A DNA stretch of 64,000 nt. Source: Lutimaribacter saemankumensis (GTDB taxonomy: Bacteria; Pseudomonadota; Alphaproteobacteria; Rhodobacterales; Rhodobacteraceae). The notes under the pieces are model-generated. The model was not told where the DNA came from. It made no database searches and saw only the letters and a program-made list of their open reading frames with translations. The position numbers and the translations under genes were made by a program. Location: the NCBI RefSeq assembly GCF_900100005.1, contig NZ_FNEB01000001.1, forward strand, positions 884,407-948,406, given 5' to 3'. Shown piece by piece: positions 53,186 to 62,300 of the stretch (its first letter is position 1; each line of letters begins with the position of its first letter).

Positions 53186-53749
53186 TCAGGCGCGCTCGGA
53201 ATACTCCATGGTTTCGGTGTTCACGACGATCCGTTCGCCAGGCCCGACGAAGGGCGGCACCGACACGCGCACGCCATTGTCCAGCAGCGCGGGTTTGAAA
53301 CTGTTTGCCGCGGTCTGGCCTTTGACGACCGGTTCGGTCTCTTCGATGGTGCAGGTCACCTTTTGCGGCAGAGTGGCGTTCAACGCCTCGGATTCGTAGA
53401 ATTCCACAAGGATCGTCATGCCGTCCTGCAAAAACGGGCGACGTTCCCCCAGGATTTCCGCATCCAGTTGCACCTGGTCGTATGTTTCCGTGTCCATGAA
53501 CACGAGCTGACCCGCATCCTCGTAGAGGAACTGCATGTCCTTTTGTTCCAGACGCACGCGCTCGACCTTGTCGGCGCTGCGGAAGCGTTCGTTCAGCTTC
53601 GATCCGTTGCGCAGGTTGCGCATCTCGACCTGCGCGAAAGCGCCGCCTTTTCCGGGCTTTACGTGGTCGACCTTAACAGCGGCCCAGAGCCCGCCATTAT
53701 GCTCCAGCACGTTGCCGGGGCGTATCTCGTTTCCGTTGATCTTGGGCAT
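53186..53749 (-). CDS. efp: elongation factor P
   Basis: 187 residues, three beta-barrel domains. KOW-like N-domain with the modifiable Lys at position 34 ([16 protein letters not shown]), domains II ([17 protein letters not shown]) and III ([20 protein letters not shown]). EF-P relieves ribosomes stalled at consecutive prolines, for which FtsY's Pro-rich A domain could be a client. ATG at 53749; the open frame upstream is not conserved. Lys34 in this form is the beta-lysylation type (EpmA/B), whose genes are not here. Confidence 0.95.
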   Translation of the reverse strand: MPKINGNEIRPGNVLEHNGGLWAAVKVDHVKPGKGGAFAQVEMRNLRNGSKLNERFRSADKVERVRLEQKDMQFLYEDAGQLVFMDTETYDQVQLDAEILGERRPFLQDGMTILVEFYESEALNATLPQKVTCTIEETEPVVKGQTAANSFKPALLDNGVRVSVPPFVGPGERIVVNTETMEYSERA

Positions 53750-53964
53750 ATGGCAAAACCTTGACGAAAGGTTGAATGAGTTTCGGCAGCACCTATATCT
53801 GGGGCTGCGCCGGCTGGCAAGACAACGAAATATCGTGCTGCCGGCGTAAAGGTATGCGCCAAGTGCATGACAGCCATGCATGAATGCCCTATCCGAATCG
53901 CGTGCGATCTGCCACAAGGGACGCCACGCCAGAAATGCAAGAGCTATAAAAACAAGGACGAAAC

Positions 53965-54285
53965 ATGAAAGATTTCGTTGACGGTACGGCTTTCAACAAT
54001 GAACAGGGAAACCGTGCACGCAAACTGTTTGCAGCCGTTGTGTTGGCTGCGCTCGACGATGCCATCGCCGATGACAAGAAATATGGCAATGGCCCCGAGC
54101 AAATCGCCCGCTGGGCGCGCTCGCGCGATGGACGCGAAGTGCTGTCCTGTGCCGGGATCGACCCCAATGAGCGGGTCGTGAAGGGGCTGATGGAATTCGT
54201 TTCCCGTGGTGTGCGCACCTCGGTCGCGCTGTCGCGCGAAGAAAGCGAACGCCGCAACGCTGCCCAGCAGGCCGAAGCCGCCTGA
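53965..54285 (+). CDS. DUF6280 family protein
   Basis: 106 residues, helical: [59 protein letters not shown] and [19 protein letters not shown]. It resembles the small DUF6280 proteins of Rhodobacterales. Function unknown. ATG at 53965 follows AAGGACGAAAC. It has its own strong terminator. Confidence 0.75.
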   Translation: MKDFVDGTAFNNEQGNRARKLFAAVVLAALDDAIADDKKYGNGPEQIARWARSRDGREVLSCAGIDPNERVVKGLMEFVSRGVRTSVALSREESERRNAAQQAEAA

Positions 54286-54312
54286 TCCGGGCCGCAAAGA
54301 CTGCCAGGAACA

Positions 54313-54342
54313 AAGCGCGCCGACACGGCGCGCTTTTTCTTT
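54313..54342 (+). terminator. intrinsic terminator after the DUF6280 gene
   Basis: AAGCGCGCCG, loop ACA, CGGCGCGCTT, then TTTCTTTT: a 10-bp stem and T-run 27 bp after the stop. A classical rho-independent terminator. Confidence 0.88.
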
Positions 54343-54367
54343 TCCACGGTCGGGGGTAAGCCAAGCC

Positions 54368-55816
54368 ATGGCACGCGCGATCATGATTCAGGGCACCGGC
54401 TCGAACGTCGGAAAGTCGATGCTGGTGGCAGGGCTGGCCCGCGCGCTTGTGCGGCGCGGCATGTCGCCCCTGCCCTTCAAACCGCAGAACATGTCGAATA
54501 ACGCGGCCGTCACCGAAGACGGCGGGGAAATCGGCCGCGCACAAGCTTTGCAGGCGCGCGCCGCGGGCGTCGCGCCGCATACCGACATGAACCCCGTGCT
54601 GCTGAAACCCGAAAGCGAAACCGGCGCGCAGGTGATCGTGCAGGGCCAGCGCCTTGCCCCGGTCGAGGCGCGCGATTACGGCGGTATGCGCGACCGGCTG
54701 ATGCCCCGCGTTCTGGAAAGCTTTCACCGGTTGGCGGACCGTGCCGACATCGTGCTGGTCGAAGGCGCCGGAAGCCCGGCCGAGGTGAACCTGCGCGCCC
54801 GCGATATCGCCAACATGGGCTTTGCCCGCGCCGCCGGCGTGCCGGTGGTGCTGGTGGGCGATATCGACCGCGGCGGCGTGATCGCGCAGATCGTGGGCAC
54901 CCATGCGGTTCTGGACACCGGCGACCGCGCGATGATCCGCGGCTTTGCGATCAACCGCTTTCGCGGCGATGTGCGGCTGTTCGACGATGGGCTGCCGGTG
55001 ATCGAAACCGCGACCGGATGGCCCTCGATCGGGGTGGTGCCGTGGTTTTCCGATGCCTGGCGCCTGCCCGCCGAGGACGTTCTGGATATAGCCTCGCGTC
55101 CCGGCGACGGCATTCGGGTCGCCGTGCCCCGCCTGCCCCGCATCGCCAATTTCGACGACCTCGATCCGCTGGCCGCCGAACCGGGCGTTCAGATCGACAT
55201 CATCGAGCCTGGCCGCGCGTTGCCGGGTGACGCGGCGCTTGTGCTGTTGCCGGGATCGAAGGCGACCATCGGCGATCTGGCCGCCTTTCGCGAAGCCGGA
55301 TGGGACGTGGACCTTGCCGCCCATATCCGGCGCGGCGGGCATGTGCTGGGCTTGTGCGGCGGCTACCAGATGCTGGGCACGGAAATCGCCGATCCTGCCG
55401 GGATCGAGGGCCCGGCCGGCCGTGTCGCGGGCCTTGGCCACTTGGATGTGCGCACCGTGCTGCGCCCGGAAAAGCGTCTGTCGCTGACACGGGCCACCTA
55501 TCGCCCCACCGGTGACCGGGTGACGGGCTATGAAATCCACCTTGGCCAGACCGAAGGGGCCGACCGGGCGCGCGGATGGCTGGATATCGACGGCCGGACC
55601 GAAGGCGCCGCCAGCCCCAGCGGCCGGGTGATGGGCAGCTACCTGCATGGCTTGTTCAGCGATGACGGGTTTCGCGCCGCGTTCCTTGCACGACTGGGGG
55701 TCACGTCGTCCCTGGCCTACGAAGACGGGGTCGAAGATACGCTGGATGCTCTGGCTGCACATCTTGAAACGCATCTGGACATAGATGCTTTGCTCGCGAT
55801 GGCTGCCGAGATCTGA
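54368..55816 (+). CDS. cobQ: cobyric acid synthase
   Basis: 482 residues. N-terminal P-loop ([20 protein letters not shown]) and C-terminal class I glutamine amidotransferase with the nucleophile Cys in [10 protein letters not shown] and His in [11 protein letters not shown]. It amidates adenosylcobyrinic a,c-diamide at four side chains. ATG at 54368 follows GGGGGTAAGCC. This is the third cobalamin gene in the window with cobS and cobT but lies 18 kb from them. It ends 3 bp before the convergent DUF2497 gene. Confidence 0.95.
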   Translation: MARAIMIQGTGSNVGKSMLVAGLARALVRRGMSPLPFKPQNMSNNAAVTEDGGEIGRAQALQARAAGVAPHTDMNPVLLKPESETGAQVIVQGQRLAPVEARDYGGMRDRLMPRVLESFHRLADRADIVLVEGAGSPAEVNLRARDIANMGFARAAGVPVVLVGDIDRGGVIAQIVGTHAVLDTGDRAMIRGFAINRFRGDVRLFDDGLPVIETATGWPSIGVVPWFSDAWRLPAEDVLDIASRPGDGIRVAVPRLPRIANFDDLDPLAAEPGVQIDIIEPGRALPGDAALVLLPGSKATIGDLAAFREAGWDVDLAAHIRRGGHVLGLCGGYQMLGTEIADPAGIEGPAGRVAGLGHLDVRTVLRPEKRLSLTRATYRPTGDRVTGYEIHLGQTEGADRARGWLDIDGRTEGAASPSGRVMGSYLHGLFSDDGFRAAFLARLGVTSSLAYEDGVEDTLDALAAHLETHLDIDALLAMAAEI

Positions 55817-55819
55817 AGG

Positions 55820-56845
55820 TTAGTCGAATTCCTGCGCCGAGAGCGCGCGATGGATTTCACGGCGCACCAGCTTGCGCACATTGCGCGTGATCCGTTCGCC
55901 AAGGGCGCCCTGCAATTCCTGACGGACGATATCGGCCACCAGCTCGCGCAGGGCCTCTTCGTCCAGAACCGGCTCGTCACCACCGAGAAAATCAAAGCTC
56001 TCGGCCTGTTCGGGTTCCTTGCGCGGTTCGGCCTTGTGGCCATCTGCGGGGGCGTCGGCCTCCATCCCGGCGCGCGCCGCCGCCTCGTAGAGTGTGCCGC
56101 TCCATTCCGGGGCTGCCTCGGCCGTGGTCACGGCTTCGTCGGGATCGGTTTCGCCGGTATCTGCGTCCAGATCGCCACCGGCCAGGTCCGCCGCTGCGTC
56201 CTCTGCCGCCTGCGCGGCGTCTTGCACTTCGGCGGCGTCATCCGCCTCTTCGGTCAGCTCGATCGCAGGTTCGGGGGCATCCGGCGTATGGTCTTCCCAT
56301 TCGAGCGTGTCGTCGTCGCTGTCCTGGGCTACCTCGTCCTCGCCCAGCGCCTCTGATGTGGCATCGCGGACAGCCTGTTCTACGATGGCGTCGATCGCGG
56401 CTTGGGCGGCCTGAACGCGGGCCTCGTCGGGCGCCTCGCCCAGTTCTTCGTCTTCGGGCGCGATGACGCCGCATTCGGCCTCATCGGCCTGCGCGTCTTC
56501 GTCCGTAGGCGCGTCATCGGTATCGGCCTGCAACGCCGATTCGTCGGTATCCGCCAGATCATCCGTAAGTTGCGGCTCATGCTCGGGGATGTCGTCGTCC
56601 CGCGCCGCGGCATCCTGCCCGGCGGCTTCCGCCGCCGCCTGATCTGCGGCGTCGTCGTCAGGCTCGTCTTCGACTTGCGAGATTTCAGGCTGTGAATCAG
56701 GCACACGCAACGCAGGCGTCAGCACCAGCCGGTCCGCCTGAGGCCGGCGCGGCGGTTCGGCCTTGAGGCGCGAATCCTCTGACACCAGCCGCCGGATCGA
56801 GGACAGAACATCCTCTATATCTGCACTCTTCAAGGGATCGGACAT
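55820..56845 (-). CDS. DUF2497 protein, PopZ-like polar organiser candidate
   Basis: 341 residues: a short conserved N-terminus (SADIEDVLSSIRRLVSED), about 240 residues of acidic low-complexity sequence (DTDDAPTDEDAQADEAECG), and a C-terminal helical block (LRELVADIVRQELQGAL, then ERITRNVRKLVRREI). This is the PopZ layout: an N-terminal partner-binding helix, an acidic disordered linker and a C-terminal oligomerisation region. PopZ forms polar condensates that hold chromosome and signalling proteins. Its place after tolC and pcm fits the usual position of DUF2497 genes. Functional identity is inference. Confidence 0.7.
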   Translation of the reverse strand: MSDPLKSADIEDVLSSIRRLVSEDSRLKAEPPRRPQADRLVLTPALRVPDSQPEISQVEDEPDDDAADQAAAEAAGQDAAARDDDIPEHEPQLTDDLADTDESALQADTDDAPTDEDAQADEAECGVIAPEDEELGEAPDEARVQAAQAAIDAIVEQAVRDATSEALGEDEVAQDSDDDTLEWEDHTPDAPEPAIELTEEADDAAEVQDAAQAAEDAAADLAGGDLDADTGETDPDEAVTTAEAAPEWSGTLYEAAARAGMEADAPADGHKAEPRKEPEQAESFDFLGGDEPVLDEEALRELVADIVRQELQGALGERITRNVRKLVRREIHRALSAQEFD

Positions 56846-56919
56846 GCCTGCGCCACCATTCCTGATCTGGCCCGGAGTTTACCCGCGGCTCAGCTATCAC
56901 ACAACAGATGCAAAGAAAT

Positions 56920-58338
56920 TTACTGTTTCCCGAGCTTCTGCAACACCCGGTCCAGTTTGCGGCCCTGCTCGCTCACCGCGCTGGGAGCGTCCTTGACCAT
57001 GTTGTAATAGGCGGTCGGATCGTATTGCGGCACGTTCAGCTTGAGGTTTTCGACCGTCAGCAGCCCCATCGCCGACAACAGGCCGTAATACGCTTTGTAC
57101 TCGTTCGACGCCGCCGTGATGCGGTTGGCCTGCGCATCGAGCAGTTCCTGCTCGGCGTTCAGAACGTCCAGAGTGGTGCGCGCACCCAGTGCCGCCTCTT
57201 CGCGCACGCCACGGAACGCGACACGCGCGGCGCGAATCTGTTCGTCCACCGCCGCCAGGGCCGCCTGCGCCACCTGCACACGCGCAAAGGCGGTGCCGAC
57301 ATTCTGCGCGATGATGCGCTGGTTCGCCAAAAGCTCGGCCCGCTTTGCGTCACGCTGTGCCATCGCCTTGCGCGCCAGCGCCCGGAGCTGCCCGCCCTGA
57401 TAGATCACGCCACCCGCCTCGATCCCGATCGAGCCGCTTTCGGTGAAATCGGTCGAATCGAAGCTTTCGGTCACGCCGATCTGACCGCGCAACGTCACCT
57501 GCGGATTGGTCGCCGCCCGCGCCTTGAGAACACCCAACTCGGTCGCCGACACCTCGAATTGCAGACGGCGCAGGTCTGGGTGGGTCCGTTCGGCCACGGA
57601 TTTCGCCGCCTCGACGCTGCGCGCGGGCATCTTCATCACCGGAGGCTGGGTCAGGTTGCCCGGCGCGCGCCCGACAGCGGCACGATACGCTTCGATCGCT
57701 ATGGCAAGGTCGCCCTCGGCCTGCGCAAGGTTACTGCGCGCCTGTGCCAGACGCGCCTGTGCAAGTGCCACGTCGGTGCGCGTGACTTCGCCCACCTCGA
57801 ACCTGTCGCGCGCGGCACGCAGCTCTTCGGTGATCACCCGGATGTTGTTGCGGCGCAGCGTCACGATCTCGTAGCTGCTGCGCACGTCCATGAATGCCTC
57901 GACCGCAGCCAGCAGAACCCGCTGTTCCACACCGATCAGCGCCTGGCGCACGGCCAGGACGCTTTCCTTGGCGATATCGAGATCCATCTTGCTGCGCCCA
58001 CCGTCCCACAGCAGCAGTTCTGCGCTGAGCGCAAGGCTGGCGCTGCTCTGCTCGATGTTGCGCGCCGGCAAACCGCCGGTCGCGCTGTCGCCGAAACGCC
58101 GCGTGACATCACCCAGCCAGCGCACCACAGGGCGAAGGGTCGATACCGCAATCGCCACATCCTCGTCCGCTGCGCGCAGAACCGCGCGGTTCTGTTCCAG
58201 AAGTCCGCTGCTGCGATAGGCCTCGGCCATGGCGTCGGCAAGCGACTCGGCCCGCACGGCAAGAGGAGTCGCAACGGCCAGACACAGGCCCGCGATCCCG
58301 GCGATCGCCTTTGTTCTGATGCGGCTCGAAACGCTCAT
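56920..58338 (-). CDS. tolC: TolC-family outer-membrane efflux protein
   Basis: 472 residues: signal peptide (KAIAGIAGLCLAVATPLAVRA), then two repeats of long helices and beta strands as in TolC (first repeat FEVGEVTRTDVALAQARLAQ, second ALGARTTLDVLNAEQELLDA). The trimer forms the outer-membrane duct for type I secretion and RND pumps; no partner is in the window. Start ATG at 58338. It follows pcm by 32 bp on the same strand and precedes the DUF2497 gene. Confidence 0.93.
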   Translation of the reverse strand: MSVSSRIRTKAIAGIAGLCLAVATPLAVRAESLADAMAEAYRSSGLLEQNRAVLRAADEDVAIAVSTLRPVVRWLGDVTRRFGDSATGGLPARNIEQSSASLALSAELLLWDGGRSKMDLDIAKESVLAVRQALIGVEQRVLLAAVEAFMDVRSSYEIVTLRRNNIRVITEELRAARDRFEVGEVTRTDVALAQARLAQARSNLAQAEGDLAIAIEAYRAAVGRAPGNLTQPPVMKMPARSVEAAKSVAERTHPDLRRLQFEVSATELGVLKARAATNPQVTLRGQIGVTESFDSTDFTESGSIGIEAGGVIYQGGQLRALARKAMAQRDAKRAELLANQRIIAQNVGTAFARVQVAQAALAAVDEQIRAARVAFRGVREEAALGARTTLDVLNAEQELLDAQANRITAASNEYKAYYGLLSAMGLLTVENLKLNVPQYDPTAYYNMVKDAPSAVSEQGRKLDRVLQKLGKQ

Positions 58339-58370
58339 GTGCGATGCCCTTTACCGTTGGTGTTACGCGA

Positions 58371-59024
58371 TCACAGCGAAAATGCCGCATGCCGTTCGAA
58401 ACCCGGCAAAACCGGGGCGCCGGCATTGAAGGCATGACGCCAGGTGACCGCGCCATCGACCTTGTAGCCGATGCGCATCACACCCAGCGCGCCTTCGTCG
58501 AACAGGCAGGCGATCCGCCCGCCTTCCTTGAGCTGGTCGGTGATCGCACCGGGCAGGTGCGCCACGGCCCCCTGCAGAACGATCACGTCATAGGGCCCAT
58601 GCTGCGGCGCGCCCTCGCCAAGCGGGCCCTGGTGCACGATAACGTTGTCGGCTTCGGCCTCGGAAAGCGCGGTCTGGGCTTCGGCGGCCATGGCCTCGTC
58701 CTCTTCGACGGCGACGACCGCCTCGGCCAGGCGCGAGATCACCGCCGCGGAATAGCCCAGCCCCACCCCGATATCGAGAACCAGCTCGTCGGGCTGAATA
58801 TCCAGCATGTCCAGCATCTTGGCCAATGTCCGCGGTTCGAGCACCACGCGCCCGCGCCCCAGATCGATATTTTCACCGACATAGGCGGTCTCGCGCTTTT
58901 CGGTCGGCACGAAATCTTCGCGCGGGACGGCCAGCATGGCGTCGATCACGGGAAACTTCGTGACATCGTTGGGGCGAATCTGGGTATCGACCATGATGGT
59001 GCGGCGGGTGGCGAAATCGGTCAT
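58371..59024 (-). CDS. pcm: protein-L-isoaspartate O-methyltransferase-like protein
   Basis: 217 residues. SAM-binding motif I is [19 protein letters not shown], with [10 protein letters not shown] and [15 protein letters not shown] after it, and N-terminal [16 protein letters not shown]. The family repairs isoaspartate by methylation, but the group found with tolC in alphaproteobacteria has divergent substrate residues and may not be a true PCMT. It is the first gene of the pcm-tolC-DUF2497 run. Start ATG at 59024. Confidence 0.85.
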   Translation of the reverse strand: MTDFATRRTIMVDTQIRPNDVTKFPVIDAMLAVPREDFVPTEKRETAYVGENIDLGRGRVVLEPRTLAKMLDMLDIQPDELVLDIGVGLGYSAAVISRLAEAVVAVEEDEAMAAEAQTALSEAEADNVIVHQGPLGEGAPQHGPYDVIVLQGAVAHLPGAITDQLKEGGRIACLFDEGALGVMRIGYKVDGAVTWRHAFNAGAPVLPGFERHAAFSL

Positions 59025-59180
59025 CTGGCTAAACCTGTCCGTTCAGTTGTCGAATTTCGTTTTGTCACATCCACGCGGTGGCGGCAACGGCATTGCACGA
59101 GGCATTTGGCCGCCATGGCGCGGCAAAGGCTCTTGCATGGCCCCGGACAATCCATTACCTCACCGAACACCACACGGAAC

Positions 59181-59254
59181 GGCGAGTTGGCGGAGTGGTG
59201 ACGCAGCGGATTGCAAATCCGTGTACACCGGTTCGATTCCGGTACTCGCCTCCA
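59181..59254 (+). tRNA. tRNA-Cys (GCA anticodon)
   Basis: 74 nt with CCA encoded. Acceptor stem GGCGAGT pairs with ACTCGCC, discriminator T and CCA follow; the anticodon loop ATTGCAAAT has GCA, and the T arm is CCGGTTCGATTCCGG. All arms pair without mismatch, so the tRNA is intact. An integrase gene faces it 75 bp downstream, making its 3' end the likely attachment site. Confidence 0.96.
59231..59254. other. candidate attachment site (attL) at the 3' end of tRNA-Cys
   Basis: Tyrosine integrases of this kind recombine at the 3' half of tRNA genes, and the tRNA remains whole because the island carries the matching end. The 3' part (from GTTCGATTCC to TCCA) is therefore the expected core. I find no second copy to the right within the window, so the other end must lie past base 64,000. 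Confidence 0.5.
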
Positions 59255-59328
59255 TATATTTTCAATTACTTAGACAGAACGACTGATTGCGCGTATCGAT
59301 CCGTTTACAGTGGCGTTTACAGTTTTGT

Positions 59329-60372
59329 TCACGAAGCACCCCCTTTTGCCTTTGCCAGCTTCTCCAGAACAGCATCGGTTTCATCCGGTGAAACCCGCGC
59401 ATAATGCTCAATTACATTTGCGGCATGCCTTAGTGACCACCCCATGTGGCTGGCGATCTGCGACAGGCTCAATCCCGCGCTCAAAAGGCGCGTCGCCGCC
59501 GTACCTCTGCAATCCTGCAAACGCAAATTTCCACTAAGACCAGCCTTGTCTCTCCACTGCCGCAAGCCCTCGGATGCCCGGTGCTCAGTCAACTGATTCC
59601 CACTGGCATTGGTGAGAATGAGCATTTGGCCCCCGGGGGTTGCGTCGATAACCTGAGCCAAGGCAGGTGTGATCGGAATGTGAGCTGTACGGCCACGTTT
59701 ATTTGTACGCACCCTTAGCCTGCGCCCCCTAGGGGTTTCCTCGACAGAAGCACGCGTGAGCTTGATCAGATCACCAGGTCTCAGGCCAGTTTCACAGGCA
59801 ACACACAAAAGCCTCTGGACCCATTCTGGGGCAATGGCGTTGACCGCAGCCCTGTCCGCTGCAGTCCAAACGACCTCGGATCGATCCACTTTGTAAAGGC
59901 GCGGTAGCTTGTGACAGTGATGCTCTGCCAAATGGCCCTCTTCTACCGCCCAGTTGAGCAGACGAACCGCATGAGTTCCTGCCATGTCATGCTGCTTGGG
60001 CGAGTGCTTCCATCGGGCCCGCCACTTGTTCACCTCGCCCCGGGAACCGCGCTCTTCAAAGATTACCGCCGGAGCGTCATGGAAATGCTCCGCAAACCTC
60101 AAGAGCCACTTGCGTTGATCGGCAAATGAGCGAGAGGATTTGGCTCGCGCTGCGCTCGACAAGAACCAGTCCACCAACGATGGTGTCAGAACGGATTTTG
60201 GCTGCGGTCGTTCCATGGCCTCAGCAAAGGCAACATAGAAGTCTGGGTCTTTGGGTTCCCGAATGTCGTCAACCCAAAAACTCGGTCCTCCGCGCCAAGC
60301 ATAGAAGTGAAAGCGGCTTCGTCCGTTCGCAAGCCTGCGCCGCACCCTATGAACACCCTTAGGAAGCGCCAC
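59329..60372 (-). CDS. tyrosine-type site-specific recombinase/integrase
   Basis: 347 residues. Catalytic residues are Arg in CETGLRPGDLIKL, Lys in RTNKRGRTAHI, the box II block LQDCRGTAATRLL, the GW in ASHMGWSLRHA and the nucleophile Tyr324 in IEHYARV. Box II has Gln where HxxR usually has His, and Gly where the second His is expected; the Arg and Tyr are kept. The N-terminal part (LPKGVHRVRRRLANGRSRFH) is the arm-binding region of this subgroup. GTG at 60372 is the start and overlaps the upstream small gene by 14 bp. It faces tRNA-Cys. Confidence 0.93.
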   Translation of the reverse strand: MALPKGVHRVRRRLANGRSRFHFYAWRGGPSFWVDDIREPKDPDFYVAFAEAMERPQPKSVLTPSLVDWFLSSAARAKSSRSFADQRKWLLRFAEHFHDAPAVIFEERGSRGEVNKWRARWKHSPKQHDMAGTHAVRLLNWAVEEGHLAEHHCHKLPRLYKVDRSEVVWTAADRAAVNAIAPEWVQRLLCVACETGLRPGDLIKLTRASVEETPRGRRLRVRTNKRGRTAHIPITPALAQVIDATPGGQMLILTNASGNQLTEHRASEGLRQWRDKAGLSGNLRLQDCRGTAATRLLSAGLSLSQIASHMGWSLRHAANVIEHYARVSPDETDAVLEKLAKAKGGAS

Positions 60373-60550
60373 GCTGATCTTTCCACTTCTGCAGAGCAGT
60401 CACATTTGTCGAACCGTCGGCTTCTCCTGCGCTTATCGATACATGACCATCGGGTGTCGTCTCGATCCTGAAAGAGTAGAATCCCTCGGCTCGCAGCAAC
60501 TTCGCAATGCCGGCAACTTCTTCCGGTTTAGGCAACGATGGGCGTGGCAT
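60359..60550 (-). CDS. small protein coupled to the integrase
   Basis: 63 residues: MPRPSLPKPEEVAGIAKLLR, EGFYSFRIETTPDGHVSI and a polar end. Start ATG at 60550, with ACGGAGG 7 bp upstream, overlapping the preceding stop (TGATG); its own stop overlaps the integrase. Such tiny genes in front of island integrases sometimes act as directionality factors, but I see no excisionase helix-turn-helix. Function unknown. Confidence 0.7.
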   Translation of the reverse strand: MPRPSLPKPEEVAGIAKLLRAEGFYSFRIETTPDGHVSISAGEADGSTNVTALQKWKDQRGAS

Positions 60551-61149
60551 CACGAAACCTCCGTGACGTCAAAAATCCACTTCAACACTGGCCCGCGGAT
60601 GGATGCTTTGATTTCCACGTTCCGCTGTGGCACTGGCTTCATCCGATCGAAGTCCAAAGTTTCGGGAAACTGGAAAAAACTCAGCGTCCTGAACTTGAAC
60701 CTCCAGCTACCACTCATTTCAGGCTCTCCGCCTTTTGTCACGGAGAGCCAAATCCTATCCGCTGGATACTTTCCCGAGCCAAGCTGTTCCGTCAACCAGC
60801 AGGCTGCCTCAACAAAATTCATACCGTAGAGGTCTCTTTCTTCGGCCCCGAAGAGACTGGCGAACGTCTTTGAGTTTTTCGTTATCAGTTCGTACTCGTC
60901 ATTAGGGATCTGCCGTGGACTAAAGCTCTTGAGGCGCTCCACTTCGGATGCCGCCTCAGTCAACTTGAAAGAACCCGCCCACGCACATACCAGCTGGACC
61001 CCTTCTTCGAGCGTGATGTCAGGATGAAAGCGACCTCGGGCAAGCTGTCGAAGCCCCTGCTTTGCCAGCGCCCGATCGACCGTGGCGAGTTCTGTGCTCT
61101 CGACCTGCATGACTTCGGCCAGGCCAGCGATGAATTCTTTGAGCTTCAT
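60550..61149 (-). CDS. hypothetical protein, first gene of the integrase operon
   Basis: 199 residues, soluble, not recognised. Visible features: MKLKEFIAGLAEVMQVESTE, an alpha-helical DRALAKQGLRQLARGRFHPD, ITLEEGVQLVCAWAGSFKLT and a C-terminal beta-rich SWRFKFRTLSFFQFPETLDF. The N-terminal 80 residues have the look of a small helix-turn-helix-like domain, so a regulator of the integrase is possible. ATG at 61149 is the first Met; TTG at 61173 would add 8 residues. Base composition is lower in G+C than the chromosome left of tRNA-Cys. Confidence 0.7.
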   Translation of the reverse strand: MKLKEFIAGLAEVMQVESTELATVDRALAKQGLRQLARGRFHPDITLEEGVQLVCAWAGSFKLTEAASEVERLKSFSPRQIPNDEYELITKNSKTFASLFGAEERDLYGMNFVEAACWLTEQLGSGKYPADRIWLSVTKGGEPEMSGSWRFKFRTLSFFQFPETLDFDRMKPVPQRNVEIKASIRGPVLKWIFDVTEVS

Positions 61150-61584
61150 GTGATCCAGTCTCTGTTGCGCCAAATATAAGATAAATAAATTTCATGACAA
61201 AGTAAATGGAAAGAATAAAATTTTCCCCAAAATACACGGAGGTGCCAGGTTTCGTGATACTTTTGGGATAACGGGACACCACCGCCCCAACCGTTGCCCC
61301 ACTCGCCGGCAACCGGCAGCTTTTCGGTACAGCTTCATCGTACGGCTTCGAATCCTACCACCCCAGCCACCTTCCTCCGATACTTGAACCGATGACCCGC
61401 GCGGGATGCCGTCCGGGTGAAAGTGCCCCGAGGGGTGCCCCAAGGAGGATTGTCGACGGAACCTCTACAATCGGTAGCAATCCACCTCAATATCGCTCCT
61501 TTCGAAGGTCAATCTCCTTCCGGTTTGACTATCGCTGTATCTTCGTCATTTATGATTTAAAGATTGGACATCAGGGATTTAGAG
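61150..61584. other. 435-bp gap without a supported gene
   Basis: The first 80 bp (about 61165-61235) are strongly AT-rich (AAATATAAGATAAATAAATT) and probably hold the promoter of the leftward integrase operon. The rest is of mixed composition. Short frames exist on both strands but show no codon bias and no known motif. A ribosome-binding and promoter region for the rightward gene at 61585 is likely near the end (TATGATTTAAAGATTGG). Confidence 0.5.
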
Positions 61585-62160
61585 ATGCGATTTGCAAAGT
61601 TTTTCGCAGCAGCGGCAGCGGCAGCATTCGTTTCAACGGCATCGGCTCAAGCAGCTACTTTTAAGGTAGAGTTTTCCGGCACCAACGGAAGCCAATTTGC
61701 GAATGGTCAATGGTTTTGGGACAGCGACGCCGTCGGTGCCTCGTCGGATCAGACCAATGTTACGCTTGCCGATACAGGCATTAGCGGCTTCTCTGCGACA
61801 ATCGGTTTTGGAACCACTTCCGAGAGCTTCGATACCATATCCTTTGCGTCGGGCTTCTCAGCCGGAAGCTTTGATCTTTCGCTGACCAACGGCACTTCGG
61901 ACATAGTTAATGCAGGAACATGTCTTCAGGATGCCGGGGGAAATGGTGCTTGCCCCTGGGGAAACCCAAGCGCAATCCTTTTCGTAAATGGAAATGGCAG
62001 CATTGGCTTTGTTCTTAACGGTGTCGGGGCAAATGTGCCCGTCTCCTACGAGGTGTCGAAAGTCATCGCCCCCATACCCCTCCCCGCTGGAGCACCGCTG
62101 CTCCTGACCGGGATAGCCGGGTTCGCCTGGCTGCGTCGTCGCAAGGCCAAGAAGGCCTGA
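61585..62160 (+). CDS. VPLPA-CTERM sorting-domain protein (exported)
   Basis: 191 residues: signal peptide (MRFAKFFAAAAAAAFVSTAS), a middle part rich in Ser, Gly, Thr and Asn (FSAGSFDLSLTNGTSDIVNA) and a C-terminal sorting tail: IPLPAGAPLLLTGIAGFAWL, then RRRKAKKA. That tail is the VPLPA variant of PEP-CTERM: motif, membrane helix, basic end. Such proteins are cut and exported by an exosortase and often linked to biofilm matrix. Two Cys (GTCLQDAGG, NGACPWG) may form a disulfide. No exosortase gene is in the window. Confidence 0.88.
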   Translation: MRFAKFFAAAAAAAFVSTASAQAATFKVEFSGTNGSQFANGQWFWDSDAVGASSDQTNVTLADTGISGFSATIGFGTTSESFDTISFASGFSAGSFDLSLTNGTSDIVNAGTCLQDAGGNGACPWGNPSAILFVNGNGSIGFVLNGVGANVPVSYEVSKVIAPIPLPAGAPLLLTGIAGFAWLRRRKAKKA

Positions 62161-62184
62161 TACGGCTTCACATGTGACTTGGAA

Positions 62185-62213
62185 CGGGCGAGCATCGTGC
62201 TCGCCCTTTTCTT
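62185..62213 (+). terminator. intrinsic terminator after the VPLPA-CTERM gene
   Basis: GGGCGAGCA, loop TCG, TGCTCGCCC, then TTTTCTTT, 25 bp after the stop. Good stem and T-run. Confidence 0.88.
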
Positions 62214-62300
62214 TGAGGCTATTCACTACCCGATCTTGGTCTTAGCTTCGCTTGAAGTGCCTAGCACCCAAACTGGTGCATAACGAGACAGATAGACCAC

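Noticed and set aside
61335..61385. tRNA-3'-end-like sequence (CTTCGAATCCTACCACCCCAGCCA) in the island gap, a possible second att site
   Set aside because: The five bases before TTCGAAT do not pair with those after it, there is no acceptor partner upstream, and it does not match the tRNA-Cys end.
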